From Nocardioides sp. Arc9.136 (GTDB lineage: Bacteria > Actinomycetota > Actinomycetes > Propionibacteriales > Nocardioidaceae), in NCBI RefSeq assembly GCF_030506255.1, contig NZ_CP113431.1, forward strand, positions 4,041,001 through 4,105,000: DNA of 64,000 nt, in the 5' to 3' direction. Below are positions 1-7,684 of the stretch, piece after piece; the first letter of the stretch is position 1, and every line of letters starts with the position of its first letter. The notes under the pieces were generated by a model. The model was not told the DNA's origin and ran no database searches. It saw only the letters and a program-made list of their open reading frames with translations. The position numbers were made by a program, and so were the translations under genes.

Positions 1-63
1 TCGGGTGTAGCGGGTCAGCACCGCGGCGATCTCGGTGCGGTCGACGAGCTCGTCCAGGTCCAC
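1..63 (-). CDS. SnoaL-like / nuclear transport factor 2 family protein (5' part only)
   Basis: Only the first 21 codons lie in the window; the gene runs off the left edge. Reading from a GTG at 63 gives VDLDELVDRTEIAAVLTRY, which resembles the first helix of SnoaL-like/NTF2-fold proteins, a group that includes ketosteroid isomerases. It is divergent from the oxidoreductase at 110 and shares its KstR-like operator (85-98). The box starts 21 nt before this GTG, exactly the spacing seen for the KSI-like gene at 61212, and a -10-like CAGGGT (75-70) ends 6 nt before the start, so a leaderless transcript is likely. Family assignment from such a short piece is tentative. Confidence 0.5.
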   Translation of the reverse strand, partial: MDLDELVDRTEIAAVLTRYTR

Positions 64-84
64 GGGACGACCCTGGCACAGAAA

Positions 85-98
85 TGGAACACGTTCTA
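85..98. promoter_or_regulatory. KstR-like operator 1 (TGGAACACGTTCTA)
   Basis: The sequence matches the published KstR consensus TnnAACnnGTTnnA at every fixed position. It lies between the divergent starts at 63 and 110. It is placed to cover the -35 region of the leftward promoter and the -10 region (TACTGT, 97-102) of the rightward one, as expected for a TetR-type repressor. The repressor gene itself is not in the window. Confidence 0.65.
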
Positions 99-109
99 CT
101 GTTCGCGAC

Positions 110-988
110 ATGCGATTCACCTACGCCGAGGCCATGACCCGGGTGGAGTACTACGCGCCCCTCGCGCAGGCGGCGGAGGCGGCCGGCTACACGAGCATGA
201 CCGTGGCCGACAGCCTGGTCTACCCCGAGGAGTCCGACTCCACCTACCCCTACACCGACACCGGCGACCGGGAGTTCCTGGAGGACAAGGACTTCATCGA
301 GACGATGGTGCTCTGCGCCCACGTCTTCGCGCAGACCACCACGCTGCGCCTGACCCCCTTCGTCCTCAAGCTGCCGGTGCGGCCGCCGGTGCTGGTCGCC
401 AAGCAGGCCTCCTCCCTGGCCTACCTCTCAGGCAACCGGCTCGGGCTGGGCGTCGGGCTCTCGCCGTGGCCGGAGGACTTCATGGCGATGGGGGTGCCGT
501 GGGAGCGCCGCGGCAAGCGGATGGACGAGTGCCTCGACATCGTCCGCGGGCTCACCAGCGGGGGCTACTTCTCCTACAGCGGCCAGTTCTACGACGTCGC
601 CCCGCTCAAGCAGAGCCCGGTCCCGACCGAGCGGGTGCCGCTGCTGGTCGGCGGGCACGCCGACGCCGCGCTGCGGCGGGCGGTGCGCAAGGGCGACGGT
701 TGGATGCACGCCGGCGGCGACGGCGAGGAACTGGACCGGCTGCTCGCCCGGCTCACCGAGATCCGCCAGGAGGAGGGCGACACCCGCGACGACTTCGAGG
801 TCCACGTCATCTCCTACGACGCCTACACCCCCGACGGCATCAAGCGCCTCGAGGACAAGGGCGTCACCGACTGCATCGTCGGGTTCCGCGTGCCCTACAT
901 CGTCGGCCCCGACACCGAGCCGCTGGAGAAGAAGGTCGCCGCGCTGGAGCGGTTCGGCGAGAGCGTCATCGCGAAGGTGAACCCGTGA
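110..988 (+). CDS. LLM-class (luciferase-like) F420/flavin-dependent oxidoreductase
   Basis: A 292-residue TIM-barrel enzyme of the bacterial luciferase-like family. The signature block around residues 85-135 (PVRPPVLVAKQASSLAYLSG, then RLGLGVGLSPWPEDF) is typical of actinobacterial F420-dependent members. Such enzymes move hydride between F420 or flavin and an organic substrate; many sit in steroid or lipid catabolic clusters. I chose the ATG at 110 rather than an upstream in-frame ATG at 35 because the family-like sequence begins there and a -10-like TACTGT ends 7 nt before it, giving a leaderless start directly after the KstR-like box. First gene of a four-gene operon; its stop overlaps the next GTG by 4 bp. 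The substrate is unknown; a steroid or CoA-ester intermediate is inferred from context. Confidence 0.82.
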   Translation: MRFTYAEAMTRVEYYAPLAQAAEAAGYTSMTVADSLVYPEESDSTYPYTDTGDREFLEDKDFIETMVLCAHVFAQTTTLRLTPFVLKLPVRPPVLVAKQASSLAYLSGNRLGLGVGLSPWPEDFMAMGVPWERRGKRMDECLDIVRGLTSGGYFSYSGQFYDVAPLKQSPVPTERVPLLVGGHADAALRRAVRKGDGWMHAGGDGEELDRLLARLTEIRQEEGDTRDDFEVHVISYDAYTPDGIKRLEDKGVTDCIVGFRVPYIVGPDTEPLEKKVAALERFGESVIAKVNP

Positions 989-2130
989 GCGGCTCCCTGG
1001 GCCTGACCAAGCCGCTGCAGGACGCCATCGCCGAGGCCGAGGAGCTGATCGCGAACGCGCCGTTCATCCGCACCGAGCAGGACCGGCTCGAGGGCTACGA
1101 CTACCTCGCCGGGCGGATCCGGATGGCGATGCAGACGGCCTTCGACTACGACCTCGAGCGTCCGCTCTTCGTCAACCCGACCCACCAGTTCTCCCGGCAG
1201 GGCCTGGACAACCCCGACGCGATCTACTTCAACGCCTACCTGCGCGAGGGGGTCGAGTACGTCGTGCGCGGCCGCCGCGGCACGAGCGCCGACCTGTCCT
1301 TCCAGGTGATGGGCGGGGCCTACACCGCCACCAGCGCGGCGACGTCGATGCTCGCCTTCGACGACCGCGAGCTCGACATCGCCGAGGACGGCACCTTCGA
1401 GTTCACCTACACCGCCGAGCCCGGCGCCAAGACGCTCATCGTCCGCGAGGTCTTCAACGACTGGGACACCGAGGAGCGCGGCGTGCTGTGGATCGAGCGG
1501 CCCGACACCCTGGGCCGGCCGGCGAAGCCGCTGTCGCAGGCCACGCTCGCCAAGAAGTACGAGGTCGCCGCCCGGGCGCTGACCAGCTCGATCCAGACGT
1601 GGTTCGCCTTCCCCCACTTCTTCCAGTACGAGGAGCCGGTCAACACCCTGACCGCGCCGCGGTCGACCCCCGGCGGGCTCGCCTCGCAGCGGTCCTCGAT
1701 CGGCCACTACGAGCTCGACGAGGACCAGGCCCTGGTCATCACCGTGCCCGAGTGCACCGACTGCGCCTACCAGGCGGTGCAGATCGGCTCGGACTGGTAC
1801 GTCTCCACCGACTACGAGACCCACCAGACCTCGCTGACCAAGGCCCAGGCCGTCACCGACCCCGACGGGAGGATGCGGTTCGTCGTCTCCGAGCGGGACC
1901 CGGGCATCGCCAACTGGCTCGAGACCACCGGGCACCGCACCGGCGCGATGATGCTGCGCTGGCAGCGCCTGGAGCGCGACCTCGGCCCCGAGGACGGCCC
2001 CACCGTCGAGGTCGTGCCGTTCGACTCCGTGCGCGACCACCTCCCGCACCCCGCTCCCGTGACCCCCGAGGAGTACGCCGCGCGGATCGCCGCCCGGACC
2101 CGCTCCGTGGCCCGAAGGATGATCAGTTGA
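985..2130 (+). CDS. DUF1214-like protein of the steroid-type operon
   Basis: 381 residues from a GTG overlapping the previous stop (GTGA). No transmembrane segment or signal peptide is evident. The C-terminal third (a DWYVSTDYETHQT-like block, then IANWLETTGHRTGAMMLRW near residue 310-330) resembles the DUF1214 beta-rich domain, where NWL followed by a glycine-rich turn and an L-R-W strand is typical. No catalytic motif can be named. Its place between an F420-type oxidoreductase and an SDR, with translational coupling on both sides, suggests a role in the same catabolic route. The family call is moderate and the function is not known. Confidence 0.6.
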   Translation: MSGSLGLTKPLQDAIAEAEELIANAPFIRTEQDRLEGYDYLAGRIRMAMQTAFDYDLERPLFVNPTHQFSRQGLDNPDAIYFNAYLREGVEYVVRGRRGTSADLSFQVMGGAYTATSAATSMLAFDDRELDIAEDGTFEFTYTAEPGAKTLIVREVFNDWDTEERGVLWIERPDTLGRPAKPLSQATLAKKYEVAARALTSSIQTWFAFPHFFQYEEPVNTLTAPRSTPGGLASQRSSIGHYELDEDQALVITVPECTDCAYQAVQIGSDWYVSTDYETHQTSLTKAQAVTDPDGRMRFVVSERDPGIANWLETTGHRTGAMMLRWQRLERDLGPEDGPTVEVVPFDSVRDHLPHPAPVTPEEYAARIAARTRSVARRMIS

Positions 2131-2972
2131 GCCCGCAGACCGCCACCGCCCACGTCGAGACCGACGCCGACGTCGAGGCCCGCTACCGGCCGCTCCCGCT
2201 CCTGGAGGGCAAGGTGCTCGTGCTCTCGGGCGTCGGCCCGGGCCTGGGCCGGGCCTTCGGCGAGGAGGCCGCCCGGATGGGCGCCGACCTCGTCCTGGTC
2301 AGCCGCACCGAGCGACGTCTGGAGAAGATGGCCGAGACCGTCCGCTCGCTGGGTCGCCGGGCGCTCGTCGTACCCACCGACATCACCGACGAGCCCTCGC
2401 GCGTCGCGCTGGTCGAGCGGGCCCTGGAGGAGTTCGGCCGGGTCGACTGCCTGATCAACAACGCGTTCGGCATCCCACCCATGGACCCGCTCACGAGCCT
2501 CGACCTCGACGGCCTCCGCGCCGCCAACGAGACCAACGTCTTCGCACCGCTGCGGCTGTCGGCGCTGTTCGCCGACGCCCTGGCCGCGACCCACGGCTCG
2601 GTGCTGATGGTCAACTCCTGCGTGCTCTACCAGTCCCAGGAGGAGTTCGCCGGCTACAAGCTGTCCAAGGGCGCGCTCGAGCACCTGTCGTCCTCGCTGG
2701 CCACCGAGCTGGGTCCCCGCGGGATCCGGGTCAACAGCGTGGCGCCGTCCTACATCTACGAGGACGTCAACAAGGGCTACTTCGACTGGCTCGCCTCGGA
2801 GTCGGGCCGCACCCACGACGAGGTGTACGCCGAGAAGGCCGCGCCGACCGACCTCAAGCGGCTCGCGAGTCCCGCCGAGGTCGCCCGCGCGGCGCTCGTC
2901 CTCGCCACCGACCTGTGCTCGGCGGTCACCGGCCAGGTGCTCAACGTCGACTGCGGGGAGTTCCACCGATGA
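2127..2972 (+). CDS. SDR-family oxidoreductase
   Basis: 281 residues from a TTG start in a TTGA overlap with the upstream stop. This is a classical short-chain dehydrogenase: a nucleotide-binding glycine motif near residue 38 (SGVGPGLGRAF, a variant of TGxxxGxG), NNA at the end of strand 4, catalytic Ser164, Tyr177 and Lys181 (YKLSK), and the C-terminal RVNSVAP and NVDCGEF segments. It should oxidise or reduce a hydroxyl/keto group with NAD(P). The KstR-like promoter context suggests a sterol-ring or side-chain intermediate, but the substrate cannot be read from sequence. A charged N-terminal extension of about 30 residues precedes the Rossmann fold. Its stop overlaps the next ATG (ATGA). Confidence 0.88.
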   Translation: MSPQTATAHVETDADVEARYRPLPLLEGKVLVLSGVGPGLGRAFGEEAARMGADLVLVSRTERRLEKMAETVRSLGRRALVVPTDITDEPSRVALVERALEEFGRVDCLINNAFGIPPMDPLTSLDLDGLRAANETNVFAPLRLSALFADALAATHGSVLMVNSCVLYQSQEEFAGYKLSKGALEHLSSSLATELGPRGIRVNSVAPSYIYEDVNKGYFDWLASESGRTHDEVYAEKAAPTDLKRLASPAEVARAALVLATDLCSAVTGQVLNVDCGEFHR

Positions 2973-4141
2973 GCGGCGCCACCGAGGGCCTCAACGTGAT
3001 GACCCGCGAGCGCGCCGACGTCGGCACCTACGAGGACATCCTCGCGGCGGCCGTGCGCACCACCGGCCTCGACGACCTCGGCGGCACCGCCCACGAGGAG
3101 GGGCTGCGCGTCCTGGTCGAGGACCTCGCCTCCCCCGAGGCCGGTCTCACGCCCCGCGGCAACTACTTCCAGCGCTCGGAGGTCAAGAGCGCGCTCGTCG
3201 GGCGGCTGCTCACCCAGGCGCAGTTCACCGCCCGACCCGAGCACGCGGAGGTGCCGATCGAGCGTCCGGTCTTCGTCATGGGCCTGCCGCGCACCGGCAC
3301 CACCGCCCTGCACCGCCTGCTCCACGCCGACCCCCGGGCGCAGGGCCTGGAGATGTGGCTGACGCAGTACCCCCAGCCCCGCCCGCCGCGGGAGACGTGG
3401 GACTCCGATCCGATCTTCGGCGCGATGCAGCAGGCGTTCTCCGCCCACCACGTGGAGAGCCCGGAGTACATGGGCATCCACTACATGGACGCCACCACCG
3501 TCGAGGAGTGCTGGCGCCTCCTGCGCCAGACCGGGAAGTCCAGCTCCTACGAGTCGCTCGCGAACGTCCCGCGGTACTCCGCCTGGCTCGCCGAGCAGGA
3601 CTGGACCGACGCCTACGCCCGGCACCGGCAGAACCTCCAGCTCGTCGGCCTCAACGACCCCGACAAGCGGTGGGTGCTCAAGAACCCCTCGCACATGACC
3701 GCGCTCGACGCGCTGATGGCGGTCTACCCCGACGCGCTGGTCGTCTACACCCACCGCGACCCGGTCGTGTGCATCGCCTCCTCGTGCTCGCTCTCGGCCG
3801 AGACCACGACCGGGCACTCCACGACGTACGTCGGCGAGACGATCGGCCGCACCCAGCTCGACCTGTGGTCGCGCGCCTACCACTCCTTCCACGACGCCCG
3901 CGGGCGCTACGACCAGGCCCAGTTCGTCGACGTCGCCTTCGCCGACCTGCTCGCCGACCCGCTCGGCACCGCGCGGTCGGTCTACGAGCGCTTCGGGCTC
4001 GACTGGACGCCCGACGCGCAGGGCGCGATGGAGGAGATCGACCGGGAGTCCAAGCAGGGGGCCGCGAAGCCGTCCCACCGCTACGCCATCGAGGACTACG
4101 GGCTGAGCGAGGCCGACGTCCGCGCGGCGTTCGACCGGTAG
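2969..4141 (+). CDS. sulfotransferase family protein
   Basis: 390 residues. The 5'-phosphosulfate loop is clear at residues 105-112 (GLPRTGTT), and a 3'-phosphate-binding segment follows near residues 261-270 (THRDPVVCIASS), so the protein looks like an intact PAPS-binding sulfotransferase of the Sulfotransfer_3 type found in mycobacteria and Nocardioides. The ATG at 2969 overlaps the SDR stop by 4 bp and is preferred over an in-frame upstream start inside the SDR gene. Last gene of the four-gene operon begun at 110. The acceptor is unknown. An active PAPS enzyme in a catabolic operon is slightly odd; sulfo-conjugation of a sterol or a non-sulfotransferase role are both possible. Confidence 0.82.
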   Translation: MSGATEGLNVMTRERADVGTYEDILAAAVRTTGLDDLGGTAHEEGLRVLVEDLASPEAGLTPRGNYFQRSEVKSALVGRLLTQAQFTARPEHAEVPIERPVFVMGLPRTGTTALHRLLHADPRAQGLEMWLTQYPQPRPPRETWDSDPIFGAMQQAFSAHHVESPEYMGIHYMDATTVEECWRLLRQTGKSSSYESLANVPRYSAWLAEQDWTDAYARHRQNLQLVGLNDPDKRWVLKNPSHMTALDALMAVYPDALVVYTHRDPVVCIASSCSLSAETTTGHSTTYVGETIGRTQLDLWSRAYHSFHDARGRYDQAQFVDVAFADLLADPLGTARSVYERFGLDWTPDAQGAMEEIDRESKQGAAKPSHRYAIEDYGLSEADVRAAFDR

Positions 4142-4237
4142 CCCACCTCCCCTCCACAGGGAGCGTCCGCGCCCGGGGCTCCCCAGCCCGGTCGTCGAGG
4201 GGCACGCCGCGGGGCCGGCGCCGGGCAGCGTGGCCGC

Positions 4238-4696
4238 ATGACGACCACCGCCCTCCTCACCGTCCCCACCGGCTGGCAGCACCACCCCGACCCGGCCCCC
4301 GACGTCCTGCTCGCCGCGCGCGGCGGCCCCCCGCCCGGCTCCGGCGTGCCGCCCGAGGTGGTCCTGCGCCGCACCGAGGTGCCCGTCCGGCTCGACGGCG
4401 ACCTGGTCGGTTGGCGGGCCGCCGCGCTCGCCGACCTCGGCACCCTCCTGGACTCGTTCGCCCTGGAGGACGAGGAGGTGATCGACCTCGAGGGCCGCGA
4501 CGTCGCCTACGCCCGCTTCGGCCACCGCGGCGTGGGCGCGGACCTGGTGACCGAGCAGTGGTCCTGGCTGCTCGGTCGCTGCGGGCTCACGCTGAGCGCC
4601 ACGGTCGCGCTGGAGGACTACGCCGACCTGTGCGACGTGCTCGAGCGGGCCGCGGGGAGCGTCGAGCCGGGCGCGCTGCTGGCTGCGGTCCCCTGA
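4238..4696 (+). CDS. hypothetical protein, 152 aa
   Basis: I do not recognise the family with certainty. The protein is soluble, acidic, without signal peptide, and alternates strands and short helices in a manner recalling the LpqN/DcrB-like fold (an opening phrase like VPTGWQHHPDPAPD, later VTEQWSWLL). The start is supported by a -10-like CAGCGT (4226-4231) ending 6 nt before the ATG, so it is probably leaderless and separate from the upstream sulfotransferase operon. It is convergent with the MFS gene that ends at 4728. No function is proposed. Confidence 0.6.
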   Translation: MTTTALLTVPTGWQHHPDPAPDVLLAARGGPPPGSGVPPEVVLRRTEVPVRLDGDLVGWRAAALADLGTLLDSFALEDEEVIDLEGRDVAYARFGHRGVGADLVTEQWSWLLGRCGLTLSATVALEDYADLCDVLERAAGSVEPGALLAAVP

Positions 4697-4727
4697 GCCG
4701 GTGCTTGGTGCTGGCTGTGGTGCCGGC

Positions 4728-6029
4728 TCAGGCCTCGCCGGCCGCGGTCCGCACCGCGCGCTCGGCCACGGCGTGCTCGTCGGTGCGGTCGTCGTAGGAC
4801 CAGAAGTCGCGGAGCCAGGCGGCGGTGAGGCCCACCCCGGCCAAGCAGGCGACGCCGCCGCTGGTGATCGCGCCGCGCACCGACCACAGGTCGGCGGTCA
4901 CGCCGGCCCGGACCTGGCCGCCGAGCGGGCCGAGGGAGTAGGACAGCATCTCGATGCCGGCCAGTCGGCCGCGCATCGTCTCGGGGATCGTCTGGCTCCA
5001 GACGGTGGCCCGGAAGATGCCCGAGATCATGTCGGCGGTGCCGGACAGGCCGAGGAACAGCAGCACCAGCCAGAACGACGGCATCACGCCGGCGACGGCC
5101 ACGCACGCGCCGTACGCCGCGGCGGCCAGGACGATCGCCCGGCCGTGGTGGTGGACGCGGCTGGTCCACCCGCTCGTCGCGGTGGCGACCATCGCGCCGA
5201 GCGTCTGGGCGATGTAGAGCGCGCCGAGCAGCTCGGGGTTCTCGAAGACCTCCTCGACCAGCGCCGGGAACAGCACGACGGGCAGGGCCAGCAGCATCGC
5301 GGCGATGTCGACGAGGTAGGTGCCGAGCAGGTCGCGGCGCGACATCGCGTAGCGGATGCCTTGCCCGATGCCGGCCAGGCTCGGCGGGGTGGTCTCGGCC
5401 CGGTGCGGGTAGGACCCCATCCGGACGTAGAGCAGCGTGGCGACCACCAGGCCGGTGACGTCGAGGACGAAGCACCAGCCCAGCCCGACCGAGGCGATCA
5501 GCACGCCGCCGATGGCCGGGCCCACCAGCACGCCGGCCTGGATGCCGAGGCTGCCCAGGGCGTTCGCGGCCATGATCTGGTCGTGCCGCACGGTGCGCGG
5601 CAGGAGGGCCTCGCGCGAGGGCCGCTGCAGCGCCGAGGAGGAGACCAGGAAGACCGCCACCACGTAGACGACCCAGACGTCGGGCTCGTCGCGGAACGCG
5701 TTCGCGGCCAGCACGGCTGTGAAGAAGGCCTGCGCGACACCGGTCCAGATGAGCAGCTTGCGCCGGTCCACGTGGTCGGCCAGCGCCCCGCCGTACAGGC
5801 CGAAGACCACCAGCGGGACCAGCTCGGCCAGGCCGATCGCGCCGACCGCGAAGTTGGAGCCGGTCAGCGAGTAGACCTGGTACGGCACCGCGACGTAGCT
5901 GACCATGCCGCCGAAGTAGAAGACCGTGCCGGCCCAGAAGAGCAGCCGGAAGTCGCGGGAGTCCCGCAGCGGGGTCGTGTCCACCCGCAGGCCGCGGAGG
6001 GTGGTGCGGATCCGCTCGGTCCGGGTCAT
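4728..6029 (-). CDS. MFS transporter, EntS-like
   Basis: 433 residues with about 12 hydrophobic segments. An N-terminal cytoplasmic stretch is followed by RLLFWAGTVFYFGGMVSY, and the loop between TM2 and TM3 contains GALADHVDRRKLL, the MFS signature. Overall it resembles the enterobactin exporter EntS/MFS_3 group. An efflux role (siderophore, drug or metabolite) is inferred from family only. The gene stands alone, downstream of the minus-strand hydrolase operon. A 10-bp inverted repeat sits 10 nt upstream of the ATG (6040-6062) and may be its operator or the terminator of the preceding operon. Confidence 0.85.
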   Translation of the reverse strand: MTRTERIRTTLRGLRVDTTPLRDSRDFRLLFWAGTVFYFGGMVSYVAVPYQVYSLTGSNFAVGAIGLAELVPLVVFGLYGGALADHVDRRKLLIWTGVAQAFFTAVLAANAFRDEPDVWVVYVVAVFLVSSSALQRPSREALLPRTVRHDQIMAANALGSLGIQAGVLVGPAIGGVLIASVGLGWCFVLDVTGLVVATLLYVRMGSYPHRAETTPPSLAGIGQGIRYAMSRRDLLGTYLVDIAAMLLALPVVLFPALVEEVFENPELLGALYIAQTLGAMVATATSGWTSRVHHHGRAIVLAAAAYGACVAVAGVMPSFWLVLLFLGLSGTADMISGIFRATVWSQTIPETMRGRLAGIEMLSYSLGPLGGQVRAGVTADLWSVRGAITSGGVACLAGVGLTAAWLRDFWSYDDRTDEHAVAERAVRTAAGEA

Positions 6030-6039
6030 GCGTCGATCA

Positions 6040-6062
6040 CGAGGTGCGATGGTCGCACCTCG
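6040..6062. promoter_or_regulatory. 10-bp inverted repeat upstream of MFS gene
   Basis: CGAGGTGCGA and TCGCACCTCG are perfect complements separated by TGG. The repeat lies between the hydrolase stop (6099) and the MFS start (6029), both on the minus strand. No T-run follows, so it could be an operator for the MFS gene or a transcription terminator. Confidence 0.5.
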
Positions 6063-6098
6063 ACCCGACCGGCGCGAAACGGTCGCCCGGCCCGCCGG

Positions 6099-7073
6099 TC
6101 AGGCGGCCGGCGCGAGGTGCCGGCGCAGGAAGGCCACCTGGTGCGCGAGCGCCGCCTCGAACCACTGCTTGCCGGCGTAGACGTCGAAGTGGTCGCAGGG
6201 GTAGTGGCGCACCTCCGCCCGGCCCTCGAAGGCCGCCTTCAGCGCCGCGTGCGGCGGCGCGCTGCGGTCGAAGTCGGCGATCTGCACGAGGAGCGGGCAG
6301 GTGACGTCCTTGGCGTGCCTGCCCGGTCGGTGCCCGCCGAGCTCGAGCCCGACGGTCGCGTCGACCTCGTTGCGCCAGCTCGGACCGGCGATCGCGAGGT
6401 AGTCCTCGTAGCACCCGTCCAGCGTCAGCGCGCCGAGCTCGCCCGGGCGGGCGACCACCGGCATCATCCGCGGCCCGGCGACCCGGCTGCGGAAGCCCTC
6501 GACGGTCGAGCGGAGCATCGCCGAGGGCTTGTGGTGGGCCAGGGCGAGCCGGCCGGCCGCGAGGCCGTCGACCAGCGGGGTGAGCGCCACGACGGCCGCG
6601 ACGTCGTCGCGGCCGGCGCCGGCGGCGAGCACGTGGCCGCCCGCCAGCGAGACCCCCCAGAGCACGATCCGCTCGGGGTCCACGCCGTCGAGCCCCTTCG
6701 CAGCGGTCATGGCCGCGCGGTAGTCCTCGAGCTGGCCGGCCATCGAGACGGTCTGCCGCGGGGTGCCGCCGGAGGTGCCGAAGCCGCGGTAGTCGAAGGC
6801 CAGCACGTCGAGGCCCGCGGCGGCCAGGCCGGCGGCGTACGGCTCGAGCCCGGAGTCCTTGGTGCCGGCCAGGCCGTGCGCCATGACGACCACGGGCCGC
6901 CCGGCCGGGCCGGCAAGCTCCGCACCGGGTCCGGCGGCGGCCGGGAAGTGCCACCCCGAGAGCTCGGCGCCCGCGGAGGTGAAGGCGACGTCGTGCCGCA
7001 CGGTGCGCGGCTCGTGGGCCTGCTGGCCGGTCTGCTGGGTGGGCTGGCTGGTCTGGCTGGTCTGGCTGGTCAT
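6099..7073 (-). CDS. alpha/beta hydrolase
   Basis: 324 residues with an alpha/beta-hydrolase core: HGLAGTKDSG oxyanion-loop segment, DYRGFGTSGG, the nucleophile elbow GVSLAGG, and a C-terminal acid/His pair likely in DFDRSAPP and CDHFDVYAG. It resembles dienelactone-hydrolase/xaa-Pro-peptidase-like hydrolases found beside monooxygenases. The first 16 residues are a Thr/Ser/Gln repeat (TSQTSQTSQ), encoded by a short DNA repeat. The ATG overlaps the TetR stop (ATGA), so it is the third gene of the monooxygenase operon. It may cleave the ester or lactone made by that enzyme; this is inference. Confidence 0.83.
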   Translation of the reverse strand: MTSQTSQTSQPTQQTGQQAHEPRTVRHDVAFTSAGAELSGWHFPAAAGPGAELAGPAGRPVVVMAHGLAGTKDSGLEPYAAGLAAAGLDVLAFDYRGFGTSGGTPRQTVSMAGQLEDYRAAMTAAKGLDGVDPERIVLWGVSLAGGHVLAAGAGRDDVAAVVALTPLVDGLAAGRLALAHHKPSAMLRSTVEGFRSRVAGPRMMPVVARPGELGALTLDGCYEDYLAIAGPSWRNEVDATVGLELGGHRPGRHAKDVTCPLLVQIADFDRSAPPHAALKAAFEGRAEVRHYPCDHFDVYAGKQWFEAALAHQVAFLRRHLAPAA

Positions 7074-7684
7074 GAGGGGGTGGTCCTCCCGTAGATGGCG
7101 CTGGTCCACAGGTGCACGACGGCGTCGACGTGGGGGTCCCAGTCGGCGTCGTCGGGCGCGCGGACGAGGCGCTCGAGCGTGCGGTCGTTGAGGTCGAGCA
7201 GGGCGGTGGCGACGGCGGTGGCCGACGGACCCGCGGGCGCGAGCCCGGCGGCCCGCTCGGACTCGACGAGGGCGGCGACGACCTCGACGAACGACGCGGT
7301 CCGCGACTCCCACCGCTCCCGGACGGCGGCGCTGGTGGCGCGGGCCTCCAGCATCGCGAGGTGGACGTGGGTGCGCCGCCGCCAGCCCTCGACGACGGTG
7401 CGGATCGCAGCCGCGACCCGGTCGCGCATGACGCCCTCCCCGCCGAGCAGGCCGGCGGCGTCCCAGGCGTCGTCCTCCATCTCGTCCATCAGGGCGGCGA
7501 CGGCGGCGGCCTTGTTCTCGAAGTAGAAGTAGAACGCCGACCGGGTGACCCCGGCCCGCCGCGAGAGGTCCGCGACGTTGATGTCCTCGAGCCGGGCGTC
7601 GCGGCCGGCGTCGCGCAGGTGGTGGTCCAGCGCCTCCAGGAGGGCGGCCCGGCGCTGGTCCCCCCGGGTGGCGGCGGGGCTCAC
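7070..7684 (-). CDS. TetR-family transcriptional regulator
   Basis: 204 residues from a GTG that overlaps the monooxygenase stop by 4 bp. The N-terminal helix-turn-helix is clear (INVADLSRRAGVTRSAFYFY near residues 33-52), followed by a longer C-terminal ligand domain with WRRRTHVHLAMLEARA. It resembles the EthR-type regulators that sit next to flavin monooxygenases such as EthA, and here it is co-transcribed with the monooxygenase rather than divergent. It may repress its own operon; the TTGAC-ACGC-GTCAA near-palindrome at 9107-9120 is a candidate site besides the KstR-like box. Confidence 0.85.
   Translation of the reverse strand: MSPAATRGDQRRAALLEALDHHLRDAGRDARLEDINVADLSRRAGVTRSAFYFYFENKAAAVAALMDEMEDDAWDAAGLLGGEGVMRDRVAAAIRTVVEGWRRRTHVHLAMLEARATSAAVRERWESRTASFVEVVAALVESERAAGLAPAGPSATAVATALLDLNDRTLERLVRAPDDADWDPHVDAVVHLWTSAIYGRTTPS

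Noticed and set aside
4701..7094. A long plus-strand frame across the MFS and hydrolase genes
   Set aside because: Translation is His/Arg/Asp-rich low-complexity typical of a shadow; the minus strand encodes two clear families.
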